63,332 bases of DNA from Pilaira anomala (lineage: Eukaryota > Mucoromycota > Mucoromycetes > Mucorales > Mucoraceae): the NCBI GenBank assembly GCA_025716855.1, contig JAIXMQ010000104.1:1-63332 (forward strand). The letters run 5' to 3'. This document shows, piece by piece, positions 25,153-37,151 of the stretch. The position numbers and the translations under genes were made by a program. The notes beneath the pieces are model-generated. The model was not told where the DNA came from. It made no database searches and saw nothing but the letters and a program-made list of their open reading frames with translations. Numbering within the stretch: the first letter of the stretch is position 1; each line of letters starts with the position of its first letter.

Positions 25153-26178
25153 ATGATGATTACCTATATATGTCATTTAGGCCTTGATACTTGTGCATTT
25201 GATCAACTCCTCAAAGAGTTTAAAAAGGTCTATCCTGTGAGACGCAAGCGTGGGCGTAGTCGTGCTCTCAGTACTAAGATGGTTCTGGCTCTTGGACTTA
25301 TGTGGATCCATGGAACAATGAGACAAGAAACGTTGTGTTTGATCTTTGGTGTTCATGCAGCAACTGTCAGTAGATCGAAAAGAATGGCTTTGCTTACTTT
25401 GGACCGAGTGTTTAAAGATACCTCGAATGATTGTAGATGGGAAATCAGATGGCCAAATGTCAATGAAATGGAAACATTCAACCAAATGATATTAAACAAC
25501 ACATCAAGTGACTACGAAAGAGAAGTACTAAATGGTGTGTTTGGATTTGTTGATGGTTTGAACCTAAAGATAGATGAGCCTTCTGATTTTTTCGAGCAAA
25601 ATGCTTATTACAATGGTTGGTTATCTGGATGCTTTTGCTCTCAAGTAATAGTATTCACACCTGATAGATGCATTTGCTTTGTCTCGTAAGTATTTTTTAA
25701 ATTAAATAAATGGTTTAAATAGTATCTGATTTCTTTGAATAGAGGTAACTGTCCGGGATCTTGGCATGATGCAAGAATATCAATTCCACTGTACCAGTTT
25801 TCTCTCTCTTTTCTCCTTTTTTGTCCTTCCCCGTACAAACTCTTGGCGGATTCTGCTTTCCCATGTCAAAGCTGCCTTTGCTGAGACAAGGTATTGGAGG
25901 TACCCAAACAGAATAGTCCACTTAATACTCCAGAAAACAGAAGGAAGTTTGCCATTATAACCAAGCATAGACAAGCTGCAGAATGGGGTATGCGTTCTAT
26001 TCAGGCAGCTTTTGGTAGGCTTCATCTGAACCTTCCTGCTGATAAAGATGAGCGAAACCTCATTCTTTGTGTAATTTTTAGATTACATAACTTTCGGGTT
26101 CGTACTTTAGGTATGAACCAAATTAGAACTGTATATTACAATAAATGGCAGCAAACGAACAGCAATATGTTCTTCTAA
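25153..26178 (+). pseudogene. PIF/Harbinger (HARBI1-like) DDE transposase with one nonsense codon
   Basis: DDE_Tnp_4-type nuclease. Exon 1 runs 25153-25685, a GT-AG intron covers 25686-25742, and the frame resumes at 25743. The N-terminal part has an HTH-like segment (MRQETLCLIFGVHAATVSRS). Catalytic signatures are FGFVDGLN (first Asp), GNCPGSWHDARIS, LLADSAFP (second Asp), and KHRQAAEWGMRSIQAAFGRL (Glu). All lie in one frame except a TGA at 25882-25884, just after the second Asp. The frame then continues open to a normal stop at 26176-26178. So the element is nearly intact, with a single visible inactivating change (or a sequencing error or unmodelled intron). No partner MYB/SANT gene and no clear terminal inverted repeats were found. 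Confidence 0.75.
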
Positions 26179-27032
26179 GCGTTTTTTTTTTTTTTATATT
26201 TTTATATAATTTTTTTTATTCTAACAAGTATGAATTTTAGAAGTCCTTTTTTTTTTTTACTCATGAGTAAACGTCGGAGTGGTCACTTGGGGGGGATTAG
26301 TGTTGTAACTATGAGTAGATTTGATTTAAACATGAATTTTGGAAGTCGTCCAATATTATATATAAAAGGATGAACAGAACGTTTAGTATATCTCAGTGAC
26401 ACATTTTTAGGATATTGAAAAATGATATAACGCAAGTATATAACTTCTTGAGAGACCAAGAGAAACGGGTTAGAGTAAGATGCAATACGAATGGGTATCT
26501 CCGTAATTGTTTCAAAAACAATGGACCCATTTTTTGACTGTTGTGTAGTAGAGTGTAAAGGACAGTCCATACGGAATCCGGATTATAGTAATCACTGTAC
26601 CTATAGGTTCTTCAATTCTTCTTTAAGACTGTTTACCAAAAAACGACCCATTTTTTTTCTAGAACAGGATAATATACAAAAAAGAAATGTTGGTTCGATT
26701 CAGGTGTAGAAGAGGCTATGTCACATATTCAGGAAAAAGGCCAGGTCTCTGGGTTCCATCTATTCAAAGTCACCACCTGGTATGTAGCTTATTTTGTCTT
26801 GTAAGAGCCCACCAAATTGTTACAATACAGTGTGGTAAAAGGGAGAGCTCGAAATTCTTCCCATAACGACAGAGGCAGGTATTGAGCATCAACTTCAAAT
26901 GGGGATGGGTGAAACTTCGCTAGAGAGATAATAGTGATTATATTACTATCATCCTTTTTTAGTTCTTTTTTTTTTCGAATGTGTCGTTGTAGGTATCGAA
27001 GAAACATGCCCGTAATAATTTGTGTAATCGGT

Positions 27033-27072
<40 letters not shown>

Positions 27073-28337
27073 CTGAATCAGTATAGTCCAATGTTTTAAC
27101 AGCTAACGGGACCCAATCTCGTTACGGCACTATATAGACGAAGCTTTTCAGGTGCAACCATTTTGGAGGTAATCTTGTATCTTCTAAAGCAGTATGATAG
27201 GCATGAATTGAGTTAAAAAGAAAGCCCACTTTTAATCTACACGATTCAAGTCTTTTGAAGAAGTTTGTACACCCGGGGAGAGGATTGACCACAGGTTTTT
27301 TTTGATAGTAGAGTTAGTGACATAATACCAGTGTTACTGTTATTATCTCGTTTATCGCATCCAGTGTTGCGGGTACTACTCATCTCGCCGTCTTAAAGCC
27401 GAACGCTGTGTGTGGCTTTGAAGTGTGGTGGTAATAAAGAGCATATATATCATAATAGAAATACTGAAGAAAGACCTCTTCCTCCGTTTACCCAAAAAAA
27501 AAAAAAAAATCAATCCTCAATAATAACAACAGCTTTTTCTATTGCCCATTTGATCACCTAAAATAGATAGGTGCATTATGTTGGCTTCACCGTCGTCTCG
27601 CGGCTGAATACACTTTGGGAATTCTTACTCCCCCCCCCCCCCTCTCAGTAGTATACCTATGTATTTGGTTTAAAGTCCCTATAAAATATACATCTGTTTG
27701 TGATTTTTTTTTTTACAGTGATACCACCTCTTTGACATCCCCAATCTTGATGAACCTTTGACTTTGATTATCACAGTTCTCAAAATACCAGTTGGACCTA
27801 AGATATAAAAAGTATTCACACGTTGTCGAATTTGGTTATACGAAAAAAAAACATATATCCCGATTTCAATCATTTTTACTTTATAACATATACACAACTC
27901 TTATACACATACTCAGTTAAATTTGAGAGTAGACAATCTCCTTTTAATACATAAAATTTACACCCCCTTGAGCTGTATAAGGTACTGAAGACCGGGTACA
28001 AACAAAAACGAAAAATCAGGTATACAGTTACCAATAAAAACTAAACATATCTAATTAATGTATTATATGTTGCAAATTGTTCTTATCAAAAAAAAACAAG
28101 TTATGCATATTTCTTTATTATATTGTTGAAATTGGCTTATATATATATACACATACTTGACATAAAATGTTAATTGTTCTGAGCAATTATATAGAGTCAA
28201 ACAGCTTACAAACTACATTATGTGTGTATTCCTTTATTTATTTTATTTTTTATTTTTTTTTTTTTTTTGCATTTTTTAGCTTTATAAACGTCCAGAAAAG
28301 AGAAGAGTGGAGGACTGCTCTGGGCTTTAATAAGCAA

Positions 28338-28370
<33 letters not shown>

Positions 28371-28426
28371 TATATATATATTCAACTTTCTTTTTTTTTT
28401 TTAAAAAAAAAACCCCCCTATTAATC
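26179..28426. other. Intergenic/accessory sequence with simple repeats
   Basis: No supported gene in 2.2 kb. Contains poly(T) tracts, a (GA)n microsatellite at about 27036-27069, a C run near 27632, and (AT)n/poly(T) tracts at 28340-28400 directly before the GON7-like gene. Minus-strand frames at 26283-26570 and 26789-27091 are protein-like for short stretches but match no family I know; they may be transposon relics. Confidence 0.4.
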
Positions 28427-28759
28427 ATGACAACTCTTAAAGCAACATACGTTTCAAAAAGTACAAGCCAAGTAATTGAAGTTCCTTTAGATACAAGTAA
28501 ACCTTTAACAGCTTCCATTATCGATTTACAAAGCCATATCAATACAGTTTTAACTAAAGTTTTGGAAGACGAAAAGAAAGCCAAAAAAGTAGCAGAGAAG
28601 GTATCTACAGTAGAACAAGATGCAAAGGAACAAGAGTTAAAAGAAATGAACACGGAAGAAGAAGACGCAGAAGAAGAGAAAGCAGATTCACCCATGTCTG
28701 TTGATCGACCTGAAACAGAAGAAACACAAGCTGCCAAGAAGCAAAAGACGGATAGTTAG
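28427..28759 (+). CDS. GON7-like KEOPS/EKC complex subunit, 110 aa
   Basis: Small acidic protein. KEOPS makes the t6A modification of tRNAs reading ANN codons, and GON7 is its small, partly disordered subunit. The N-terminal half (KATYVSKSTSQ, then VPLDTSKPLTASIIDLQSHINTVLTKVL split by a short loop) fits the GON7 pattern of a beta-strand pair followed by one amphipathic helix. The rest is a charged Glu/Lys coiled-coil and acidic tail ending AKKQKTDS, similar to the AKRPKT ending of human GON7. It is a single exon preceded by a long pyrimidine tract. The family is short and divergent, so this call needs a profile search. Confidence 0.6.
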   Translation: MTTLKATYVSKSTSQVIEVPLDTSKPLTASIIDLQSHINTVLTKVLEDEKKAKKVAEKVSTVEQDAKEQELKEMNTEEEDAEEEKADSPMSVDRPETEETQAAKKQKTDS

Positions 28760-29300
28760 TAGTGACACAAAAAATATAAATAAATCAAATTACAGTTAAA
28801 AAAAAAAAACACTAAGTTTTTTTTAAACACTAAAAGTGAGTTAGATCTGGTGGCAAGAGTAACAACGGATTGTAACAGGGAAAAAAGAAAAAAAAAAATA
28901 GTGTAATATCAATAGTTTACATGAAAAATAAATACCAAAGTTGCAGCTTTTGGATCACGCTTATCTCATTTGGAACTACATATAAAATGCATGCTTTCTC
29001 TCTCTTGAAGAAGAAGAAGAAAGCATCAATGATGGATGTTGTTATTGTTTCCTACATACACACAATTAAAATTTCCAGACGGACTTTCTATTTCAAAGAA
29101 AGGGTGCACATACTTATTTTTTTTTTTTTTATTCACTTTTTTTCCCATCTTCTTTTTTCTTTCTTGTTCTAATTTAAACAACCCTTTTTTTTTTTTTGGT
29201 AAGTTTCTTTTACTTTTGTTATTTTGAAATGGTATGCCTTTATACTGAGTACTTCATCATCCTCCTCCCCCCCCTTTTTTTTTTTCTTGCTTAATTCCAG
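28760..29300. other. Intergenic GON7-like/coronin region
   Basis: Terminator of the GON7-like gene and promoter of coronin. Rich in poly(T) and pyrimidine runs up to the coronin ATG. The GTAAGT at 29198-29203 followed by AG at 29299-29300 just before the ATG suggests a 5'-UTR intron. No other gene. Confidence 0.45.
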
Positions 29301-31175
29301 ATGGCTTTCTTTGTCCGCCCTTCCAAATACCGTCACGTCTATGGTACATGTGCCAAAAGAGATGTCAGTTATGATAATCTTCGCGTAAGTGCAAACGCCT
29401 GGGATACAAATATGGTCAAAGTCAATCCTGTAAGTATTTTTTGTTTTTGTTTTTGTTTTTATCCCCCCTCCCACAAAAATAGATATACTTAAAACTATAA
29501 ATAGCTCTTTTTGTCAGTGAACTGGCAAGCTTCCGGTGGTGGAGCATTTGCAGTTCTTCCTCTTACTCAAGTTGGTAAAGTAGTAGTAGTAGTAGTAGTA
29601 GTAGTAGAATAAAAAAAAAGTGGGAGATGAAATACTAACACCAAGTATATAATAGGAAAGTTACCGGATAATTATCCACTTTATAGAGGACATACAGGAC
29701 CTGTATTAGATACAGATTTTAATCCTTTTAATGATTATGTGATTGCTTCCGGTGGAGAAGATAGTAAAGTGATGATTTGGAACATTCCCGAAGAGTATGC
29801 GGAAGGACAAGAAGATGTAACTCCTATATTAAAGTTATCAGGACATGGCCGGTAAAGTAACCCCAAGATATATATATATATAGATGTAAATATATTCTAA
29901 AAAAACCATTAAAATAATAGTAAAGTGGGACATGTTCTTTTTCATCCTGTTGCAGAGAACGTTTTAGCATCAGCTAGTACAGATTTAACAATCAAGTTAT
30001 GGGATATTGAAAAGGGAGTTGAAAAGCAAGAGATTACAGGTCATCAAGAGATTATTCAATCTTTAGCTTGGAATTATAATGGTTCACTTTTAGCTACAAC
30101 CTGTCGAGATAAAAAGCTTCGTGTCTTTGATGTTCGTTCAAACGAAATCATTCAAGAAGGACCGGGTCATCAAGGTATTAAAGGTTCTCGCGTAGTTTGG
30201 TTAGGTGATACAGATCGTTTGGCTACCACCGGTTTCTCTCGTATGAGTGATCGTCAATTGAACTTGTGGGATTCAAATAACCTCGCTAAGCCTCTCAAGT
30301 CTGAGTTCTTGGATACTTCTTCCGGTGTCTTGATGCCATTTTATGATATGGATACGAAAATGTTATTTTTGGCCGGTAAAGGTGATGGTAACATTCGTTA
30401 TTATGAATATGATAATGATGAGTTATATGCTTTATCGGAATATAAAGCCATTGAACCTCAAAGAGGTATGGCTTTCTTACCTAAGCGTGCTGTTCATGTC
30501 AATGAATGTGAAATTGCAAGAGCATATAAAGTTGGTACTACTTTAGTTGAGCCCATCTCTTTTACCGTTCCCAGAAAGGTATTTTTATACATTCTATATA
30601 AATATGCGTGCGGCTTCAAAAAAATATATATATATTAACACACACACACTCTCTCTTTACTCTATAATAGTCTGATGCTTTCCAATCTGATATCTTCCCT
30701 CCTTGTCTTAGTGATGAGCCTGCTCTCACTGCAGATGAATGGTTTGAGGGTAAAAATGCTAACCCTAAATTAATTGATCTTGAAGCTGGGTTCACCGCAA
30801 AGACCAAAAAGGAATTTACTCCTTCTGCCCCTGTTGAAGAAGCTAAACCTACACCTTCCCCTGAAAGTAAATCTACTGAAGTAAACGTAAGTGCAAATGT
30901 ATATATATATATAGATATGTATGTAGATATTGTATTTTATTTATTTAAAAAACTTTTTTTTATAGTATCAAGATGCTTTAAAGGATGTTACAAAGGAAAA
31001 TGAAGAATTAAAGAGTCAAGTGACTGAAAAGGATACCAAGATTCGTGTTCTTCAAATCGAACTTGATAAACTTCGTACAGAATTAGCTGAATTAGCTTTA
31101 GCTAAAAAGAATGAAGAAATGAAAGCTGAAAAATTGGAAGAATTACCTCATTCTGGTAATGCACTTGTCGAATAG
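29301..31175 (+). CDS. crn1: Coronin (actin-binding WD40 protein), 6 exons, 492 aa
   Basis: Binds F-actin and regulates Arp2/3 at cortical actin patches. Exons: 29301-29429, 29505-29574, 29656-29851, 29921-30578, 30671-30886, 30966-31175. Coronin signatures: the N-terminal FVRPSKYRHVYG motif and NPFNDYVIASGGEDSKVMIW. WD repeats follow (LASASTDLTIKLWDI, LATTCRDKKLRVFDVRS), then the coronin-specific PKRAVHVNECEIARAYK and ISFTVPRKSDAFQSDIFPP. The C-terminus has a Pro/Ser-rich linker and a coiled coil (about residues 420-480, leucine heptads) for oligomerisation. Length is near that of short coronins. The second intron holds a (GTA)n microsatellite at about 29577-29607. Confidence 0.95.
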
Positions 31176-31185
31176 ACTTAATATA

Positions 31186-31221
31186 GTAGTTAGTTAGTTA
31201 GTTAGTTAGTAGTAGTAGTAA
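31186..31221. repeat. GTTA/GTA short tandem repeats after coronin stop
   Basis: Consecutive GTTA units followed by GTA units lie in the 3' flank of coronin, in the 106-bp gap before the convergent ATG3 stop. Confidence 0.7.
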
Positions 31222-31281
31222 TACAATTTTGTGTAAAAAAAAAAAAAAAAAAAATAAACTGTTTTTTTTTTTTTTTATTTA

Positions 31282-32617
31282 TCAAGTACTAATAGTATGA
31301 TCATAGTCAATGGTAGGAATAACAGAACTCATAAATTTTAAAAAGATGATCAAGTATTGATCTACACGAATTCCTTCCTTTTCTTCATTGTTATTTTCCA
31401 TTAAGCCTTCAGTCATTCTTTCAATAATGCGTTTCATGACTTCAGCGTGTTTACAAGGATGAATTGAAGCTAAGCTAAGAGCCAAGTGAGGATGGGTTTC
31501 AATCGTTACCGTCTTTTTAACATAATCTTGAGAGACATCTTCAAATACTTGTGTAGAAGTTAAAGGTCGACGTTCTTCATCATACCCAAATAACCAAATA
31601 CGAGGGGTTTGATAGTACTTGTCATAAGTAATGAATACATCGTATGTACGTACTTGTAATACTTTATCACTAACAATATAGAATAAATAAAAACAAACCA
31701 ATTGAATTTTTTTAATTTATAAGGAACAACTTACTTTGCATTCTTTTTTACAGTATCTACAGACTAAATAAAAAAAAAAAAAAAAAAAAGTTAAATAATA
31801 CTAAAATAAATGTACTTGTTGCTGACGGTTACTCACGGGATCTTCTTCTTCCTCCACTTGATCATCCATATCAGGAATATCATCCATGTCTGGTATATCA
31901 TCAAGATCAGGTATATCTTCAACATCTAACTTTTCCAATCCTTTTCTAATTTCAGCCTCTTCTTCTTCTTCTGTCATGATATTTTGAGCAATTTCGTCCA
32001 TTGTTTTAGTGACTTTTAAAATTTTAGTTTTCTATTACTAAAAAAAAAACTTGTTGTGATGGTTGTTTACCTCTTGTACTATGTGTATACATCCAACTAT
32101 CACCATCATCTGCATCAATTTGAGTTTCTTGATCTTCGTCTTCAGTATACTCCATTTGACGAGCACGTCGAATACAAGGTACTATCAAGTTTGATTGTAA
32201 GTTGGGGATTCTCTTTCTTTTTTTTTTTAAATCATCTTACCGTTACGAGTGACTAAAAACTGTTTGTCACTTGGTAAATAATCCCTTTTTTTATCCTCAA
32301 GCCCACCTTCCCTAACATAATAAAGTGTTGAGTTTATATGCTAAACTATTTTTGATAATTTTTACCATTGCCAAGTTGGACATTTATAAACCAAGAACTC
32401 ACCAGCAGCTAAAAACTATATACATACAAAAAGAGAGAGAGAGAGAGAGTTAATCCGTAGTTTTCAATAAAGGGAGTTTATATATATTTTTTTTTACCTC
32501 TTCAGGTGTAATACAACCTGTTTCTTTAAACTTGGAGTCTTTTAATACAGGAGCAAGGTAATCTCTTACTTTTTGAAAGTTTGAAAAAACTTTGTTATAT
32601 GCGTCTTGAACAGCCAT
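31282..32617 (-). CDS. atg3: ATG3, E2-like enzyme of Atg8 lipidation, 7 exons, 314 aa
   Basis: Transfers Atg8 from Atg7 to phosphatidylethanolamine during autophagosome formation. Exons (minus): 32617-32498, 32415-32366, 32311-32241, 32181-32071, 32012-31837, 31763-31735 (29 nt), 31669-31282. Visible: an N-terminal amphipathic helix region ([14 protein letters not shown]), [17 protein letters not shown], an acidic flexible region with repeated [27 protein letters not shown], and the catalytic-site motif [11 protein letters not shown] with the thioester Cys at about residue 258. Length equals human ATG3 (314 aa). Head-to-head with phosphoglucomutase and tail-to-tail with coronin. Confidence 0.96.
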
Positions 32618-33051
32618 GGTTAAAAAGAGAAAAAGAATAAAAAAATAAAAAAAAAATAAAGAAAGAAAGATAAATAAAATATATGTATGTGTGTGTGTGA
32701 ATGTGTGAGTGAGAGAAGTTTGTTGTCGTTACAAACGTGTACGTCAGCGGACTTTATCGTATGTATGTACCACCAAACACCCTATTTTTTTTTTTTTTTT
32801 TGTCTTTTTTTCTGTTGGGTTTGTGTACAAGTAGATCTAAATAGTGTACGATTATTAGAGTTAAAAAAAAAAAAAATAATGCATTGATATCAGTTTAATC
32901 AATAAAAATGCCCTATCTGACATCATGATTATTTACTTTCTTGAAACCCCGTTGGAAAAAACAATAAAAAAGTGTATAAAAATACGGTACTATTTCCCGA
33001 GGTCCCTATTTTTTTCTTCTTCTTTATTAGTCTCTTTTTTTTTTTTTTAAT
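32618..33051. promoter_or_regulatory. Divergent promoter region ATG3/phosphoglucomutase
   Basis: The 434-bp gap separates two divergently transcribed genes. It contains a (TG)n/(GTGA) patch at about 32686-32716 and pyrimidine-rich tracts immediately before the phosphoglucomutase ATG. Shared regulation is possible but not shown. Confidence 0.4.
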
Positions 33052-34875
33052 ATGGTTAATATCGTTTCTGTTTCTACAAAGCCTTTTGAAGGTCAAAAGC
33101 CTGGTACTTCTGGTCTTAGAAAACGTGTCAAGGTATTTCAACAAGAAAATTATACAGAAAACTTCATTCAGTCTACTTTGGAAGCCATTCCTGAAGCTGA
33201 TGGTGGTGCCAAAAACGCAACTCTTGTTATCGGTGGTGATGGTCGTTATTACTCTGACGAGGTTTTACAAGTTATTGTAAAGTGTAGTTTAGGACAAGGT
33301 GTAAGTAAAAAAAAAAAAATTTATATTTTGCATAATTGGGGGGCGTTTTTTTTTTTTTATTGACGCGTTCTTTTTTATTGTAGGTCTCCAAGTTAGTTGT
33401 AGGTCGTAACGGTATTGTATCTACACCAGCAGCTTCAAATATTATTCGTAAGCGTAAAGCAACAGGTGGTATCTTATTAACTGCATCTCATAACCCTGGT
33501 GGACCCGAGAATGATTTCGGTATCAAGTATAACTGTTCTAATGGTGGTCCTGCACCCGAATCCGTTACAAACAAGATTTATGAACTTACAAAGTCAATTA
33601 AAGAACTCAAGTTAGCCGAAATTCCTAAAGTTGATTTCTCTGAATTGGGTACACAACACATTGGTGACTTGACAATTGAAATCATTGATGGTGTGAATGA
33701 TTATGTTGAGTTGATGAAAGAAATCTTTGATTTTAACTTAATCAAGTCCTTTTTTGAAAAGAACAAGGATTTCAAGATGCTCTTTGATGGTATGAATGGT
33801 GTCACAGGTCCTTACGGTCAACGTTTATTTGTAGAGGAGTTTGGACTCGGTCAATCTAGTGTAATGCGTTGTAAACCTCTTCCTGATTTCGGTGGTGCTC
33901 ATCCTGATCCTAATTTAACTTATGCTCATGATTTAGTTGAAGCAGTTGATAAACAAGGTCTTGATTTTGGTGCTGCTTCGGATGGTGATGGTGATCGTAA
34001 TATGATTATTGGTAAAAAGGCTTTTGTCACTCCTTCTGATAGTGTTGCAATTATTGCTCATTATGCTAAAGATGCTATTCCTTATTTCAAAAAGAATGGT
34101 ATTAAAGGTTTAGCTCGTTCTATGCCTACTTCTCAAGCAATTGATTTAGTTGCTAAAAAGATGGGTGTTGAACACTTTGAAGTCCCCACTGGTTGGAAAT
34201 TCTTTGGTAACTTGATGGATGCCGGTCGTTGTTCGATCTGTGGTGAAGAATCATTTGGTACTGGTTCGGATCATATTCGTGAAAAAGATGGTCTTTGGGC
34301 CGTTTTAGGTAACACACAAACTAATGAAGCAATGATTATGTAACCCATACTGACTTTTAAATCTATATCGATAAGCTTGGTTGAGTATTATTGCTTATGC
34401 TAACAAAGAAAAGCATACAAGTGTTCAAGATATCCTTCAATCTCATTATCAAACTTATGGTCGTAACTTCTTTTCAAGATATGATTATGAAGAAGTGGAT
34501 GGTAAAGCGGCTGATAATATGGTAAATCGTCTTCGTCAACAAATTGAAAAGAATGAATTGAGTAACAAGACTGTGGGTGGTTTCACTATTGATAAAGCCG
34601 ATGACTTTGAATACTTGGATCCTATTGATGGTAGTATCTCTAAGAACCAAGGTGTCCGTATCATCTTTAAGGATGGTTCTCGTATCATCATTCGTTTATC
34701 TGGTACTGGTTCTCAAGGTGCTACTGTTCGTCTCTACGTTGAAAAGTATTCTAATGACACCTCTGAGTATACAAAGGAGACTCAATCTGCCTTGAAACCT
34801 TTAATTGACGTTGCTTTAGAATTATCTGAACTCGAAAAGTTCACTGGTCGTACTACTCCTACTGTCATCACTTAA
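33052..34875 (+). CDS. pgm2: Phosphoglucomutase (PGM2 type), 3 exons, 557 aa
   Basis: Interconverts glucose-1-phosphate and glucose-6-phosphate, linking glycolysis to UDP-glucose, trehalose and wall synthesis. Exons: 33052-33300, 33384-34308, 34376-34875; the second intron restores the family sequence [11 protein letters not shown]. Visible: KPGTSGLRK near the N-terminus and the phosphoserine loop TASHNPGG (Ser at about residue 118). Next are the Mg-binding DGDGDR, the sugar-binding loop [11 protein letters not shown], and the phosphate-binding RLSGTGS near the C-terminus. Length and all four signature loops are those of an active eukaryotic enzyme. Metabolically linked to tps2 in the same window. 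Confidence 0.97.
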
Positions 34876-34970
34876 ATCTATGTACACACACACACACACA
34901 CACAGACAGACATACACACTTTTTTTTTTTTTAACATATTTTCTTTAAATAAAACTATTTTATTTTTCAC

Positions 34971-36468
34971 CTATTTTCCAAGTCCACCACGAAAAACATC
35001 GCAATTTAAACCATATTGATATAAATCATTTAGCTGAGCTAGTCCCCAATGTCCTGTATTTGCATAAGATACTTGCTTTGAAATAATACCATCTACTTGT
35101 ACATCTATATTATCAAATCCAGCTCCTTCATGTATAACACGATCATGGATTTGATGACAATTAAAAGGTTCAGGAGAGTACGTAATAGGTATCCCCTTTG
35201 AATGAAAAGCGGTCAATAAAAACTCTACATCAATCCATATCGTGGCTCCAATCTCTCTGTATCCTCCAACCGATATCCAAACATCTCGATGAGCTAACGT
35301 AAAGTCGCTTGCTTCATGTCCAATAATTAAATAATTCTCTCTATCCAATCGAGTCTCCTCTTTAGGTAAAATATAGGCTGGTATTGGCTGTGTATCGTTT
35401 TTTATCAAGGGTAACTGCATCTCTGCAATAGCATCGCTAAAACTACAACTGGCTTGAATCTCATGATCGGTTGGAAAGTCAGAAAGTTGAATTAAAGTAC
35501 TGAATTCAGATATATCCCCTTCTTCTTGACTTTTTTTTTTTTTTTTTTAAATGTAAAATAATTTTAGCTGGCGTATGTATGTATAATAAGCATTTTACAT
35601 GCATTATTGTTATTATATATTTTGTACCTGTGTTTATCTTGAAATTGGGTATAAATCATATCTTTTTGCCATGATCTCGATCGAATGGCTTGATACATAT
35701 TACTTGACCATATATCATCTTGATTTGTACAAACAATAAATTCTCCTCGTGCATGTTTTATAGCGAGATTCTTGCCTTCAAATTCATAGACGGGTTTTGG
35801 GTATTTGTATTGAAACGTATCATGCACTTCTCTCGGTACAGTAATTATACGATATGTTAAATACTCTGAACGTCGAAATCTAGAATATACATACATATTT
35901 AGTATACTTATACGCAAGTTTATAGATATAAATAATTTAAAAAAAAAAAAAAAAACCTGTATGCATCTCGAATTGATCTCTTATCCTTTTCAGGATTCCA
36001 TTCAATGATCAATAACTCTAACCTAGTCTTTGTATCCTCTGCCATTAAAAAAGTACTATCCAACATATTTTGAAACCGTTGGTATTGAAAGCCACCATAA
36101 TCATCGTTTCTAGACACAATGACAATCGTCAGGTAATACTCTGCTAGTTTTCCTTTATCTAAACATGCTTCGAAAACTTGTTTTGGCTGTAATGCATTTA
36201 TTCCCGGTGGTGTAGGACAACGTCCTTGACACGATGTGAATTTGTTATTGGATATCAAGTGTGTATCATTTCTTGCATACGAAAGGTACCGTTCATGATC
36301 TGCGGATAAATACCATGGTCGGGTTGGTCCCAAAGATAATATAAAACAAAAAACAAGTAGTCCGGTAAATAGAATAGCTACAAAGAACGATCGCTTTGAA
36401 AGTGTTTTAATATATGCTTGGCTTGAGCGAAAGTTCACTGCTATCGTTTTGGTGGAAGTAGATATCAT
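34971..36468 (-). CDS. Type II membrane glycosyltransferase (GT2-like fold), 3 exons, 440 aa
   Basis: Predicted Golgi glycosyltransferase of unknown specificity. Exons (minus): 36468-35957, 35879-35628, 35529-34971. Residues about 25-47 form one TM helix after a short basic cytosolic tail (type II topology). The luminal part has a GT-A start (YYLTIVIVSRNDDYGGFQYQR), LLIIEWNP, and NLAIKHARGEFIVCTNQDDIW, where the DD pair would be the DxD-like metal site. IDVEFLLTAFHSKG and a His-containing segment follow. The first intron has an unusual donor, GT followed by a T run, although the reading frame and protein continuity support it. Converges on PGM with a 95-bp gap. Confidence 0.72.
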
Positions 36469-37151
36469 CAATACTTGGGTAAAAAGTAAAATAAAATATA
36501 AAAAAAGAAAAAGAAAAAAAAAAAGGGGGGGGGGAGGAGAAATGCATATCATTAAAGAACATAAAAAGGATAATTTAATAATTGAGTCACACACGCTGTA
36601 ACTATCATCAAAAATAATTAAAACGGGTTCACTTCAGTTCTTTCAAATAACTATAGTTTAAAGATAATATATCCATTGATGCGTCTCATAAGACATACAC
36701 TGGTATTCCCTGCATAAAATCAGCTTCCGGATCTTTGAGCTTAATTGAGAAGAATTTGTTGCTGCTTCCAAAGGCCTCTTCTGAACAGCAAAAAGTTTAT
36801 AGAAAATAAATTGATAGAATCTCATTCGAGACACTGCTTGTGCGAATAAATATTTTTTTTTTTTTTTTTATCAAGTCAAGAGATATTATGGTTGACTATG
36901 AAATGAGGGAAATACGGTTCAATCAATCACTGCATACACATATTTCTTCACAACAAAATATAAAAGGAGTATTTCGCATTGATTGTATTTTTTTTATGTA
37001 CAAAAAAACAAAGACTTTTTTTTATTTTTATCTCTTTAACAAAGTATTATGTATATTCATTTGAATAACTCTTTTTCATTTTTTTTTTTTTTTTTTTTTT
37101 TTTTTTCATATTTACACTAAACATATTTTTTTACAATTATCAACAGGAAAT
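36469..37151. other. Intergenic, no gene recognised
   Basis: Between the glycosyltransferase start and the THO2 stop, both minus strand. Includes a G run near 36526-36533 and a T run of over 25 bases near 37078-37106. A 74-codon plus frame at 36840 is low-complexity. Confidence 0.45.

Noticed and set aside
28366..28737. Minus-strand Ser-rich open frame opposite the GON7-like gene
   Set aside because: Antisense of the acidic Glu/Lys coding sequence; no family features.
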